64,000 nucleotides of DNA. Source: Streptomyces sp. NRRL S-646. GTDB taxonomy: Bacteria > Actinomycetota > Actinomycetes > Streptomycetales > Streptomycetaceae. The position numbers and the translations under genes were made by a program. Below are positions 29,368-38,583 of the stretch, piece after piece (within the stretch, counting starts at the first letter, position 1; each line of letters starts with the position of its first letter). The DNA lies in contig NZ_JODC01000007.1 of the NCBI RefSeq assembly GCF_000720765.1, positions 682,001 through 746,000 on the forward strand, read 5' to 3'. The notes beneath the pieces were generated by a model that was not told the DNA's origin, did no database searches, and saw only the letters and a list, made by a program, of their open reading frames with translations.

Positions 29368-30642
29368 CTACAGCACGTCTCCGAACTCGCTCAACACCCC
29401 CGGCGGAGCAAGCGCGTTGACATAGTGGCCCGGGCCGTGGTCGTCGAAGGAGTACTTGAACGGGATGGTGCGGGTCAGCGCCAGGCGGGTCGCGAAGAAC
29501 GCCAGCGGGGCCACCACGGCGAGACCCGCCAGGCTGTCCATCTGGGGGTAGTGCAGGCCCGGTTCGGTGACCTCCGTCCAGCCCTCACCGCCGGCCCGCA
29601 GCAGGGGGCGTACCGACCGCCGTATCCCTTCGGTGGCGCGGAGCAGCAGCCCGCCCCAGTCCCGGTCGACGGCCGTGCGCAGGACGTCGCCCGGCAGGGT
29701 CAGGCCCTCGATCGCCGAGTCGGCGACGAAGGTGAGCGTGGCGTCTGCCAGGCCGTGCCGCCTGCGGTAGTGGAACTCGCGGCCGAACGGCTGGTACGGG
29801 CCGACCGGCCGGGGGGGCAGGGCGGGCACGACGTCCCGGTCGAAGATGTAGCGGATCAGACGGTCGCGCAACACGTGGTTGTCCAGCGGGCCGGGTGTCT
29901 CCTCGCAGGCGCGGGCCAGATCGGGGCCGCCGACCATGGGCTGGCCGAAGGTGTAGACACCCTTCAGCTTCTCGGCGATGTGCCGGTAGCGCGGCTCGTG
30001 CACGAGGGTGACCGCCATGATCGCGGCCATGGCCGCGCCGAGGCTGTGCCCCGTGATGTAGAGGGCCTCCAGGCCGCCGCCGCGGGTGCCCTGCTCCTCG
30101 GGGTTCAGGGACTCGCCGCGCACGGCCCGCTCCAGGGCGTCGATGACCAGATGGCGGGTGGCGCGCACGTTGCGGTAGAAGCCGGCGTGGACCTCGTACT
30201 TGCGGCCCTCCAGTTCGACGCAGAGCATCTCGGGCCGTACGTCGGCGTCGGTGAGGATGCTGATGACGTCCTCGGGCTGGGTGCCGCGGTAGCAGAGGAT
30301 CGCGACCCTGCGGTCCTTGTCCTGGACCAGATAGGCGGCGGACGCGATGTACAGGGCGTCCACGCGCTGTTCGAAGGCCCGGCAGCCGTTCTCCTCCAGG
30401 CCGAGCCGCGCCATGATCATCGAGACGGTCTCCACATCGCTGTGCTGCTCGAACCCGGCGTACGAGTAGGCCGCACAGGTCGCCAGCACATGCGGGATCA
30501 CTCCGTCCGGGTCTGGCTGGTGCTTGTCCTCGACGAGCCGTTCCACCAGGTCGGGGTAGACCGGGAAGCTGCTCGGATCGGTTTCCGGCTTGCACGGGCG
30601 CAGCGCGGCATAGCTGGGCCCTTTGACGTAGGTGTCCCGCAT
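29368..30642 (-). CDS. Class 3 lipase-like protein
   Basis: A 424-residue alpha/beta hydrolase. The oxyanion motif CYRGTQPEDV lies near residue 140, the nucleophile elbow TGHSLGAAMAA near 225, YTFGQPMVGG and a catalytic Asp candidate in FDRDVVPALP near 300, and a His in FGREFHYRR. This is the fungal/plant class 3 lipase pattern. No signal peptide is seen, so it probably acts inside the cell; a hydrophobic segment near residues 370-395 may attach it to the membrane. ATG 30642 has a GGGAGG site. It is divergent from the haem fusion gene, suggesting it frees fatty acids for that enzyme (inference). Confidence 0.85.
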   Translation of the reverse strand: MRDTYVKGPSYAALRPCKPETDPSSFPVYPDLVERLVEDKHQPDPDGVIPHVLATCAAYSYAGFEQHSDVETVSMIMARLGLEENGCRAFEQRVDALYIASAAYLVQDKDRRVAILCYRGTQPEDVISILTDADVRPEMLCVELEGRKYEVHAGFYRNVRATRHLVIDALERAVRGESLNPEEQGTRGGGLEALYITGHSLGAAMAAIMAVTLVHEPRYRHIAEKLKGVYTFGQPMVGGPDLARACEETPGPLDNHVLRDRLIRYIFDRDVVPALPPRPVGPYQPFGREFHYRRRHGLADATLTFVADSAIEGLTLPGDVLRTAVDRDWGGLLLRATEGIRRSVRPLLRAGGEGWTEVTEPGLHYPQMDSLAGLAVVAPLAFFATRLALTRTIPFKYSFDDHGPGHYVNALAPPGVLSEFGDVL

Positions 30643-30964
30643 CTGGGACCTCCCCCGGGACGTCTGCGGGTGGTGGGCACCCACCATGGCCCCGAACCGG
30701 CACCGGGAAGGAGTCGTTCCCCGGCCACGGCGGGGGCGGCGGGTGGGGTTGCTGGGAAGCGGGAACGCCCGCGGTGCGGGCACAGCAGGTTACGGCTCTC
30801 TCACAGGCCCGGCTGACGTGCCCAAATGCCGTTCACCGTGCAATTGTTCGCATGGGGCGCAAGGTGGCGCACATCGGCGCGAACCATCGCTGTGAGCGCG
30901 CCCCGGCCGCCAGTAGCGTGCGGGGCCCTGTCCCGTACGCAACGTGCGCGTGAGGAAACGACCG
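30643..30964. promoter_or_regulatory. 322-bp divergent control region of lipase and haem fusion genes
   Basis: The stretch has no credible gene. TAGCGT at 30914-30919 is a plausible Streptomyces -10 about 50 bp before the fusion gene start, but its -35 (TGTGAG) is weak. I see no convincing palindrome. Confidence 0.35.
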
Positions 30965-33844
30965 ATGGCCGAGACCGGGCAGCAAGGACCACAGTACGAG
31001 CGGTACGAAGGCGGTGGTCCCGAAGCGGAACGGCTGATGTTCGAGCAGCTGGCCGCCGAACTGATGAAGGTGCAGGTCAAGAACCGGCGGGCGGGGGGCG
31101 GCGGGATCGCCCGGACCTTCCATGCCAAGGCGCCGGTGGCCGTGGACAACGCGCGGCTGCGCTTCCACGACGATCACCCCGCCGCACTGCGGGTGGGGTT
31201 CGCCCAGCCGGGCGCCGAGTATCCGGCGACGGTACGGCTGTCCAACGCGAGCGGGATCCGGCAGGGCGACGGTTCGCCGGACCTGCGCGGGGCGGCCGTA
31301 CGCGTGCTGGTGTCGGACGAGGAGAGCCACGACCTGCTGGCGACCAGCTATCCCGTCTCGCATGCCCGCAACGCACGGGAGTTCGTCGCCTTCGCGAAGG
31401 CCATGGCGGGGGCGAGGAGCCCGGTGCAGAAGGCGTTCGGGCTGTTCGTGAAGCTGCCGCTGGCCGTGGGCCTGGGCACCGCGAACCGGATGCGCCGCAA
31501 TGTGCAGGCCGCCACCCGGCACACCGTCGACTCCCTTGCCAACGAGACGTTCTGGAGCCGCGGCGCGGTGCTGTGGGGCGAGGCGGGACCGGTGCGGTTC
31601 CTGTTCCGGCCCGCGCCCGGCACACCGCCGGCGCCCGCTGCGGACCGCCGGGACGCGGACGCCCTGCACCGGGAGTTCGCGCACCGCCTGGCCCAGGGTG
31701 ACGTCAGCTACGACCTGTGCGTGCAGCGCTTCGTCGACGAGCGGCGCACTCCGGTCGAGGACGCCTCGGTGGAGTGGAAGGACGGCGTGTCGCCCGCGAT
31801 CGCGGTGGCCCGGCTGACGATTCCGAGCCAGGACCTGAACACCGCCGAGGCCCGCGCGACCGCCCGCCGGATCGAGGACCTCGCCTTCAACCCCTGGTAC
31901 ACCACGGACGACTTCCGCCCGCTCGGCAACATCAACCGGGCCCGGAAGGCCGCATACCAGGCGGCGAGCGCGCACCGGCTGGGGCTGAGGTTCGTCACCG
32001 AGGAGCCGCTGCGCAACCGCATCCTGGGCCGCCCGACAGAAGCGGCCTTCGCGCTGCTGAACCGCTATGTCCCGTGGCACCGGCTGCCGTTGCAGCTGAG
32101 CCTGCTGAACCTGGTGTTCCTGCGCAAGGTGCTGCGCCGCCGCAACCTGATCGACACCGAGCCGCGCGAGGCGCCGCCGAGCGCCCAGCGGGTGCCGGCG
32201 CCGATCCCGGAGCAGCTGCGCGGGGAGCGGTCGTACGAGGGGACGTACAACGATCTGTCGGCCCCGAAGATGGGCGCGGTGGGCGCCGCCTTCGGCCGCA
32301 ACCTGAAGCCGGACTACCGCCCGGACCTCTTCGACACCCCGAATCCGGTCACGGTCAGCCGGCAGCTGCTGTACCGCGAGAGCTTCGTGCCGGCGACCTC
32401 CCTCAACATCCTGGCCGCCGCCTGGATCCAGTTCCAGGTGCACGACTGGGTCAACCACCGCCGCTACAAGCCCGGCGAGCGCAGCGTCGAGGTGCCCCTG
32501 CCGCCCGGCAGCGGCCCCTGGCACAACACGCCCGGCGGACCCGGCGAGAACGTGATGAGGTTCGCGGAGAACGAGGGCATCGAAGTGCCGGGCCGGCCCC
32601 CGATCCTCTTCGGCAACAACGCCTCCCACTGGTGGGACGGCTCCGAGGTGTACGGCGAGGACGAGCACACCGCCCGCTTCCTGCGCGAGGCCGACGGACG
32701 CGCCGAACTCCGCCTGGAGGACGGCCACCTGCCCGGCGGCAGCAACGGTCACATCCCGCTCACCGGCTTCAACGAGAGCTGGTGGATGGGCCTGAGCGCC
32801 ATGCACACCCTCTTCGCCCGCGAGCACAACGCGGTGTGCGCCGCGCTGCGCGCCGAGTACCCGGCGATGAGCGAGGAGCGCATCTACCAGACCGCCCGGC
32901 TGGTGGTCTCCGCGCTGATCGCGAAGATCCACACGGTGGAGTGGACGCCGGCGATCCTCGCCACCGAGGCGATCGACATCGGCCTGCACACCAACTGGCA
33001 GGGCCCGCCGAAGAACTGGCTCAACCAGCTGGGCCTGTGGCTGCTCGACGCGCACTCCCTCACGGGCATCCCGAAGACGCTGCCGGACCACCACACTGCG
33101 CCGTACTCGCTGACGGAGGACTTCGTCACCGTCTACCGCATGCACCCGCTGGTCCCGGACGACTTCGAGCTGCGCGAGCACCACTTCGGGCAGCGACTGG
33201 AGACGGTGGGCTTCCTGGACATCCAGGGCGGGGCGGCCGAGTCGCAGATCCGCAAGACGGGCCTCGCGAACACGCTCTACTCCTTCGGCATCGCCCATCC
33301 GGGCGCGATCACCCTGCACAACTACCCTCGTGCGCTGCAGCAGTTCGAACGTGACGGGGAGATCATCGACCTGTCGGTGGTGGACCTCGTACGGACCCGC
33401 CGTCGTGGCGTGCCGCGCTACAACGACTTCCGCGAGGGCCTGCACAAGCCGCGCATCCGCTCCTTCGAGGAGCTCACGGAGAACGCCGAGACCCTGGCCC
33501 GCCTCAAGGACGTCTACCGCTCGGTCGACGAGATCGACACGGTGGTGGGCCTGTTCGGGGAGAACCCGCCGGCCGGCTTCGGCTTCAGCGACACGGCATT
33601 CCGCATCTTCATCCTCATGGCGAGCCGGCGGCTGCAGTCCGACCGCTTCCTCAACGTCGACTACCGGTCCGAGGTGTACACGCCGCTGGGCATCGACTGG
33701 GTGGAGCGGGGCGGCATGAACTCCGTCATCCTGCGGCACTGTCCGGAGCTGGCGGCGTTGCTGCCACGCGCGGCGAGCGCGTTCGCGCCGTGGCGGACGG
33801 TGCGAGCGACCAGCGACGGGGACATGCACGGAGGCCGTGAATGA
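30965..33844 (+). CDS. Catalase-related / cyclooxygenase-like haem dioxygenase fusion
   Basis: A 959-residue protein with two haem domains. The N-terminal domain (about 30-345) is catalase-related: distal His53 in RTFHAKAP, LSNASGIRQGDGSPDLRGAAVRV, and an RxxxY haem-ligand motif RKAAY with Tyr331. The C-terminal domain (about 395-935) is an animal-haem-peroxidase/cyclooxygenase relative: distal His493 in FQVHDWVNH, and YRMHPLVPD where Tyr724 and His727 have the spacing of the catalytic Tyr and proximal His of cyclooxygenase. In Nostoc a separate linoleate 10S-dioxygenase and catalase-related hydroperoxide lyase act in tandem; here they are one chain. Expected activity: fatty acid oxygenation, then hydroperoxide cleavage or rearrangement. 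ATG 30965 has GAGGAA upstream. Confidence 0.88.
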   Translation: MAETGQQGPQYERYEGGGPEAERLMFEQLAAELMKVQVKNRRAGGGGIARTFHAKAPVAVDNARLRFHDDHPAALRVGFAQPGAEYPATVRLSNASGIRQGDGSPDLRGAAVRVLVSDEESHDLLATSYPVSHARNAREFVAFAKAMAGARSPVQKAFGLFVKLPLAVGLGTANRMRRNVQAATRHTVDSLANETFWSRGAVLWGEAGPVRFLFRPAPGTPPAPAADRRDADALHREFAHRLAQGDVSYDLCVQRFVDERRTPVEDASVEWKDGVSPAIAVARLTIPSQDLNTAEARATARRIEDLAFNPWYTTDDFRPLGNINRARKAAYQAASAHRLGLRFVTEEPLRNRILGRPTEAAFALLNRYVPWHRLPLQLSLLNLVFLRKVLRRRNLIDTEPREAPPSAQRVPAPIPEQLRGERSYEGTYNDLSAPKMGAVGAAFGRNLKPDYRPDLFDTPNPVTVSRQLLYRESFVPATSLNILAAAWIQFQVHDWVNHRRYKPGERSVEVPLPPGSGPWHNTPGGPGENVMRFAENEGIEVPGRPPILFGNNASHWWDGSEVYGEDEHTARFLREADGRAELRLEDGHLPGGSNGHIPLTGFNESWWMGLSAMHTLFAREHNAVCAALRAEYPAMSEERIYQTARLVVSALIAKIHTVEWTPAILATEAIDIGLHTNWQGPPKNWLNQLGLWLLDAHSLTGIPKTLPDHHTAPYSLTEDFVTVYRMHPLVPDDFELREHHFGQRLETVGFLDIQGGAAESQIRKTGLANTLYSFGIAHPGAITLHNYPRALQQFERDGEIIDLSVVDLVRTRRRGVPRYNDFREGLHKPRIRSFEELTENAETLARLKDVYRSVDEIDTVVGLFGENPPAGFGFSDTAFRIFILMASRRLQSDRFLNVDYRSEVYTPLGIDWVERGGMNSVILRHCPELAALLPRAASAFAPWRTVRATSDGDMHGGRE

Positions 33845-35208
33845 GCACCGTCGACGGTCACCCGGGGCTGGCCGACCTGTTCGGCCGGCCCCTGCTGGAC
33901 ACGGTCTGGCACCGGCGCACCCACCGCGTCAGCCGCGGCGCCTCGGTTCCGGCCGGGTCGATGAGCTACCGCTCCCCGCACACCCAGCAGCCGCTGTCGG
34001 AGCTGGAGGAGGCGGTGCTGATCGCGATCACCGGCTGTACGGGCCTCACCATGCCCGACCGGCCCTTCGAGGACCCGCGCGACGGCAAACCCATCATGGC
34101 CAAGCCCAACCTGACCATGGCGGGCCGCACCGCGGGCAGCCCCGACAACGCGCAGGGCACCCACTTCTTCATGATCAACGACACGGGGACCTACTACCTG
34201 CGGAAGCTGCCGCCGGCTCCCCAGGAACCCTTCGGCGCCGAGACGTTGGCGACACGGGCGGCCCGGTCCAAGGTGAAGGTCCTCGACCACCGGCTCGACG
34301 TACCCCGGAACAAGCGGGACTTCCCGGCGTACCTGGACTCGAACCGCTTCCTGTCGAATCTGGCAGGAACGACGGTGTTCTTCCCGGTGGTAGACCTCTC
34401 CCATCAGTACATCAACGCCTTGATGTATCTGCTGACCCAGCCGGACGGAGCACGCCCGACGCTGGTGGACGACCGCAACTTCTACCGCCCCGCCGGCGTG
34501 AAGAAGTGGGTCAAGAACGGCTTCCTCAACGGAGATCTGAAGCTCCCGCTCGGCGCACTCGGCCCGATGCGCACCCAGATCGAGGCGGACCTGCTGCTGC
34601 AGAACCTCATGCTCACGGCGGAGGCCATGGGCCTCGGCGCCTGGATCCACGCGTCGATCAACCCCCAGATAGCCCTGGGCGACCCGAAGTTCTCACGCAC
34701 GTACGGCAAAATGCTCGGCTTCACCTTCGTCACCCCGCGCTGGCGGCTCGCGGACGTATGGCGCTGGCACGTCCCGCTCCCGGCGTACGCGAACCTGCGC
34801 TCCCATCCGGTGGGGCTCACCTCCCGGGACGGCGAAGCCCTGATCGCGGCCGCGTGTCCACCCGCGCACAAGTCGATGTCGGACGCGGTGGATTCGGTGA
34901 TCAGCGCGAAGTTCGGCACCGGCGGCACCTACACCGACAAGGACGTCTTCACCCGCATCTACAAGGAGGACTACGGGCAGCGCTATCTCGCGGAGGCGAG
35001 CGAGTACCAGGAGCGGGTGATCGACTGCGCCCGCGACATCTGCGAGTACGTCATCCGCACCCACCGCAGGTTCCCGGCGCACACGGACGCGATCCACGTC
35101 CCGGGTATCTGGCTGCAGACCCATCACGTGGAACGGGAGTACTACGAGCGGTTCTTCGTGAACGGACTGACCGACACCCACCGGCGGCACGCGGAGCTCT
35201 GGGATTAG
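33841..35208 (+). CDS. Nitroreductase-like protein coupled to the haem fusion
   Basis: A 455-residue protein whose ATG overlaps the stop of the haem fusion gene (ATGA), implying coupled translation. The segment LQNLMLTAEAMGLGAWIHA near residue 255 resembles the central helix of nitroreductase-fold flavoproteins, and LSELEEAVLIAITGCTG near residue 55 matches their N-terminal helix. The rest I do not recognise, and the protein is about twice the length of a usual nitroreductase. An FMN-dependent reduction of the oxylipin product (for example an enone or aldehyde) is a guess from context. No signal peptide or membrane helix is seen. Confidence 0.65.
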   Translation: MSTVDGHPGLADLFGRPLLDTVWHRRTHRVSRGASVPAGSMSYRSPHTQQPLSELEEAVLIAITGCTGLTMPDRPFEDPRDGKPIMAKPNLTMAGRTAGSPDNAQGTHFFMINDTGTYYLRKLPPAPQEPFGAETLATRAARSKVKVLDHRLDVPRNKRDFPAYLDSNRFLSNLAGTTVFFPVVDLSHQYINALMYLLTQPDGARPTLVDDRNFYRPAGVKKWVKNGFLNGDLKLPLGALGPMRTQIEADLLLQNLMLTAEAMGLGAWIHASINPQIALGDPKFSRTYGKMLGFTFVTPRWRLADVWRWHVPLPAYANLRSHPVGLTSRDGEALIAAACPPAHKSMSDAVDSVISAKFGTGGTYTDKDVFTRIYKEDYGQRYLAEASEYQERVIDCARDICEYVIRTHRRFPAHTDAIHVPGIWLQTHHVEREYYERFFVNGLTDTHRRHAELWD

Positions 35209-35219
35209 AGTCCCGCTCT

Positions 35220-36683
35220 GTGGAGATCAACGATCTGACGCCGGCCGAGCAGCAGGTGTGGCGGGCGTTTTCGACGGGGGCGACGGTCGACTTCCTGGAG
35301 GGGGCCGACGAGGATGTGGCGGAGGGCGCGAGCTGGGGGCCCGAACGGACGGTTCGGGCAGCCGTGTTGCGCGCCCTTTTGCTCAACGGGCCGCAGGAGC
35401 CGGGAGAAGTGGCGGCCCTCCGGCTCTCGGGGGCCCGGATCACCGGAAAGCTGAGCCTCATCTATGCGGGGGTCGACCACGCGGTCCGGCTGAGCGACTG
35501 CTACTTCGACGAGGCCCTCGATCTCTATAGCTCGCGCCTGCGTCAACTGAATCTGAGGGGCTCGGTTTTTCCCGCTCTCACTCTCGGCAGTTCGCACATC
35601 GACGCGCCGTTGCGGTTGACGGGCTGCCGGGCACGAGGGGTGGTGAAGCTGGGCGGCATGCGGATCGCCAATGCCGTATTTCTGGATGACGCCGAGATCA
35701 CGGCACCCGACGCGGGGATTCCGGCGCTCCAGCTCAACCAGACTTCCATCGGCCACGACTTCTGGGCGCCCGGACTGCGCGTGCACGGCGAGATGCGACT
35801 GACCGGGGCCACGGTGGCCGGCCTGGTCAACCTGGAGCGCGCCGAGTTGCGCGACTCCGGAGGCACCGCTCTACGCGCCGACGGCCTGGACGCGCAGGCT
35901 GATGTGCGTGCGCGGGGGCTGCGTGCTCACGGAAGGATCGAACTGCGGGGCGCTCACGTTGCAGGCCGAGTCGATCTTTCGGGCAGCCATCTGTTGAACC
36001 CCGACGGCACGGCCCTGCGTGCCAGCAGTGCCGTGATCGGCGAGCTGTGGCTGTACGGGAGCGATCCCATCGAAGGCACCCTGAATCTGCGCCGCTCCCG
36101 GATCGAGGTCCTGAACTTCGAACCGGAGGTGCTGCCGGGCGATGTGCGCCTGAACAACCTGAGCTATACGACACTCAACCCGAACAGACCCGCTGATGAG
36201 CGACTTCCCATGCTCAAGAACGACGGGGACGGGTATGTCCCCTACGCATACGAGCAGTTGACGAACGCATACCGCCGCATAGGCGACGATCACGCCGCCC
36301 GGCTGGTCCAGCTCGCCAAGCTCCGGCGCCTGCGCAGCACCCGCGCATGGTACGGCCGCCTCTGGGGATACCTCCAAGACGCCACCGTCGGCTACGGCTT
36401 CCGTCCGCTCTGGGCCTGCGCCTGGCTGCTGTCCCTGCTCGCCGTCGGCTCGATCACCTACACCCTGCACCACCCGCCCGCCCTCAAGCCGTCCGAGGCC
36501 CCGCACTTCAACCCGGTCTTCTACACCCTCGACCTGCTGCTGCCAGTGATCTCCTTCGGCCAGGAGGAGGCGTTCGCGCCGGACGGCTGGTACCAGTACC
36601 TCGCCTACGCCCTGATCATCACCGGCTGGATCCTGGCCACGACGGTCGTCACCGGCGTGACCAGAACCGTCAGCCGCCAGTGA
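35220..36683 (+). CDS. Pentapeptide-like beta-helix protein with C-terminal membrane helices
   Basis: A 487-residue protein. Residues ~60-310 are repeating short strands rich in L/V at fixed spacing (for example VRLSDCYFDEALDLYSSRLRQ, and LRLTGCRARGVVKLGG), suggesting a right-handed beta-helix like pentapeptide-repeat proteins. The C-terminus has two or three hydrophobic helices (about 400-425 and 460-482). The start is GTG at 35220, 11 bp after the preceding gene, with a weak ribosome site. Such proteins in Streptomyces are often labelled oxidoreductases without support; no catalytic motif is visible. It probably ends the haem-fusion operon and overlaps the convergent QuiC gene by 14 bp. Confidence 0.7.
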   Translation: MEINDLTPAEQQVWRAFSTGATVDFLEGADEDVAEGASWGPERTVRAAVLRALLLNGPQEPGEVAALRLSGARITGKLSLIYAGVDHAVRLSDCYFDEALDLYSSRLRQLNLRGSVFPALTLGSSHIDAPLRLTGCRARGVVKLGGMRIANAVFLDDAEITAPDAGIPALQLNQTSIGHDFWAPGLRVHGEMRLTGATVAGLVNLERAELRDSGGTALRADGLDAQADVRARGLRAHGRIELRGAHVAGRVDLSGSHLLNPDGTALRASSAVIGELWLYGSDPIEGTLNLRRSRIEVLNFEPEVLPGDVRLNNLSYTTLNPNRPADERLPMLKNDGDGYVPYAYEQLTNAYRRIGDDHAARLVQLAKLRRLRSTRAWYGRLWGYLQDATVGYGFRPLWACAWLLSLLAVGSITYTLHHPPALKPSEAPHFNPVFYTLDLLLPVISFGQEEAFAPDGWYQYLAYALIITGWILATTVVTGVTRTVSRQ

Positions 36684-38469
36684 GCCGCCGCGCGGCATGC
36701 TGCGCGGCCAGACGCACGGGTGCGTTCTGGGCGCCGTACCCCTGGTATCCGCCGTCACGCTGGACGAGCTCGAAGAAGACCCGGCCCACGGTCCGCGTGT
36801 AGCAGTGCCGGAACTCCCCGTACCGGTCCCGGTCGTAGAGGATCCCGAGCTCGCGATACGTCTCCAACTCCCCCTCGGCGAACTCGAACCGGGCCGCCAG
36901 GTCGTCGTAGTAGTTCGCGGGCATCGCCAGCAGCAGCCCGCCCGCCTCGCGGTAGCGGCGCGCCGCGGCCACCACGTCGTCCGTCGCCAGCGCGATGTGC
37001 TGGGCATGGACCGTGTCGTCGGCGGGCGCCGCACCGACGGACAGGGCGATACGGACGCTGCCGTCGGCGGCGGTGACGGCACGGCTGCGCAACAGGCCGT
37101 AGGGGTCGGCGACGTCCACGCTCTCCTGGGCGGACAGGCCGAGGACGCTGCGGTGGAAGAGGGTGGCCTCGTCGAAGTGGTGCCAGGGCTGGACGAGAGC
37201 CAGATGGTCGATGCGCCGCACGCCCGGGGCCACCGGGCCGGCGTGCTCGACCTCCTCGAAGTCACCGCGCCAGTCGGTCAGTTGGGGCCGACCGGTCGCG
37301 CAGAAGAACAACTCCGTGCCGTCCGGGGCCGCCACGGCATCCAGCGGGGCGTCCTCGCTCGCCCGACGGCGCGGCAGCACGGGCGCCAGCAGCGCCTCTG
37401 CGCGCCGCGCCGCGCCCGCCGGGTCAGGGGACTCCAGACCGATCGCGGCGAGCCCGGTGCCGTCCCGTCGGGCGGCCGGGCCGGTGTTGACGAGCACTCG
37501 GGCCTCCCCCGCCTGCCACAGATCGACCGGCTTGCTGCGGTGCCGCGCGGTCCGGACGAGACCCAGGGCCCCGAGCACCTCGCTGACCGGCTCGGCGTCG
37601 GGAGTGACCAGCTCGGCGAAGGCAATCCCCGCGGGAACGACAGGGGCGGGCAGTTCGGCCAGCCCAACCGCCTCCTGGAGGACCAGGAGCGACCGCTGCG
37701 CGTCCACGGCCGTCGGCCCGGCCTCGGCCTGCCGGAAGACGTCGTTGAAGACCTCCAGGGAGAGCGGCCCGGCATACCCCGTGCTCAGCACATGCCGCAC
37801 GAGCCCGGCGACGTCGAAGCCGCCCTGCCCCGGGAAGCAGCGATAGTGGCGGCTCCACTGCAGCACGTCCATCGCAAGCAGCGGGGCATCCGCGAGCTGC
37901 AGGAAGAAGATCTTCTCGCCGGGAATGTCCTCGATGCCCTTGGGATCGGACCCACGGGAAAGAATGTGGAAGCTGTCGAGACAGGTGCCGAGCGCAGGAT
38001 GGTCCGCGGTCTCGACAATGTGCCACGCATGGTCGTACGTACTGACGTGCCGCCCCCAGGCAAGCGCCTCGTAGGCGACGCGGATCCCGAAGTCCTCTGC
38101 GAGATCGGCGAGTTGACTCAGCTGCTCGGCGGCGAGCGCGTCGTCGTCCACGGCCAGGGGACTCACGCTGGAACAGACGAGGACGGTCTCGGCCCCCAGC
38201 CGCCGCATGACCTCGAACTTGTGCCGGGCCCGACGCATGTTGCGCGCGAACTCGTCCTCCGGGACGGCCTCGATGTCCCGCATGGGTTGGTAGAGGTCGA
38301 TGCTGAGGCCGAGATCGGCACATCGGGCCCGGATCTCCTCCGGCCTGAGGGGACTCGCCAGCAGGTCGTTCTCAAAGATCTCAACCCCGTCGAACCCGGC
38401 CCGGGAGGCGGCCGTGAGCTTCTCGGTAAGGGATCCGCTCAAGGAGACGGTGGCGATGGACGTACGCAT
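36670..38469 (-). CDS. Bifunctional 3-dehydroshikimate dehydratase / HPPD-like protein (QuiC type)
   Basis: A 599-residue two-domain protein. Residues 1-~270 are a TIM-barrel sugar-isomerase-like domain with metal-ligand candidates in VAYEALAWG, CLDSFHILS, FLQLADAP and LSLEVFND. Residues ~285-590 are VOC repeats similar to 4-hydroxyphenylpyruvate dioxygenase (RIDHLALVQPWHHFDE, and YTRTVGRVFFELVQRDGGYQG). This is the layout of bacterial dehydroshikimate dehydratases that give protocatechuate. ATG 38469. It lies downstream of an AroE homologue and near an MHS transporter, fitting quinate/shikimate use. Confidence 0.9.
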   Translation of the reverse strand: MRTSIATVSLSGSLTEKLTAASRAGFDGVEIFENDLLASPLRPEEIRARCADLGLSIDLYQPMRDIEAVPEDEFARNMRRARHKFEVMRRLGAETVLVCSSVSPLAVDDDALAAEQLSQLADLAEDFGIRVAYEALAWGRHVSTYDHAWHIVETADHPALGTCLDSFHILSRGSDPKGIEDIPGEKIFFLQLADAPLLAMDVLQWSRHYRCFPGQGGFDVAGLVRHVLSTGYAGPLSLEVFNDVFRQAEAGPTAVDAQRSLLVLQEAVGLAELPAPVVPAGIAFAELVTPDAEPVSEVLGALGLVRTARHRSKPVDLWQAGEARVLVNTGPAARRDGTGLAAIGLESPDPAGAARRAEALLAPVLPRRRASEDAPLDAVAAPDGTELFFCATGRPQLTDWRGDFEEVEHAGPVAPGVRRIDHLALVQPWHHFDEATLFHRSVLGLSAQESVDVADPYGLLRSRAVTAADGSVRIALSVGAAPADDTVHAQHIALATDDVVAAARRYREAGGLLLAMPANYYDDLAARFEFAEGELETYRELGILYDRDRYGEFRHCYTRTVGRVFFELVQRDGGYQGYGAQNAPVRLAAQHAARRLTGG

Positions 38470-38502
38470 GGGTCGTGCTCCTTCACACTGCCGGGTACTA
38501 CA

Positions 38503-38580
38503 GCGCCCCGACAGGGGCGTGGGGCTGTATCGATATGCGGCTTCGCCGCGTGGGCGCGAGCAACCACGAACAACCCGCAG
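38503..38580 (+). repeat. Intergenic GC-rich repeat, long form (copy B1)
   Basis: It begins with CGCCCC, GACA, GGGGCG (hairpin), then GGGGCTGTATCGATATGCGG, a second small hairpin GCGGCTTCGCCGC, and the shared tail (GCGCGAGCAACCACGA, CCCGCAG). It shares ends with the short copies but has a different middle. It lies between two minus-strand genes. Confidence 0.65.
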
Positions 38581-38583
38581 CGT

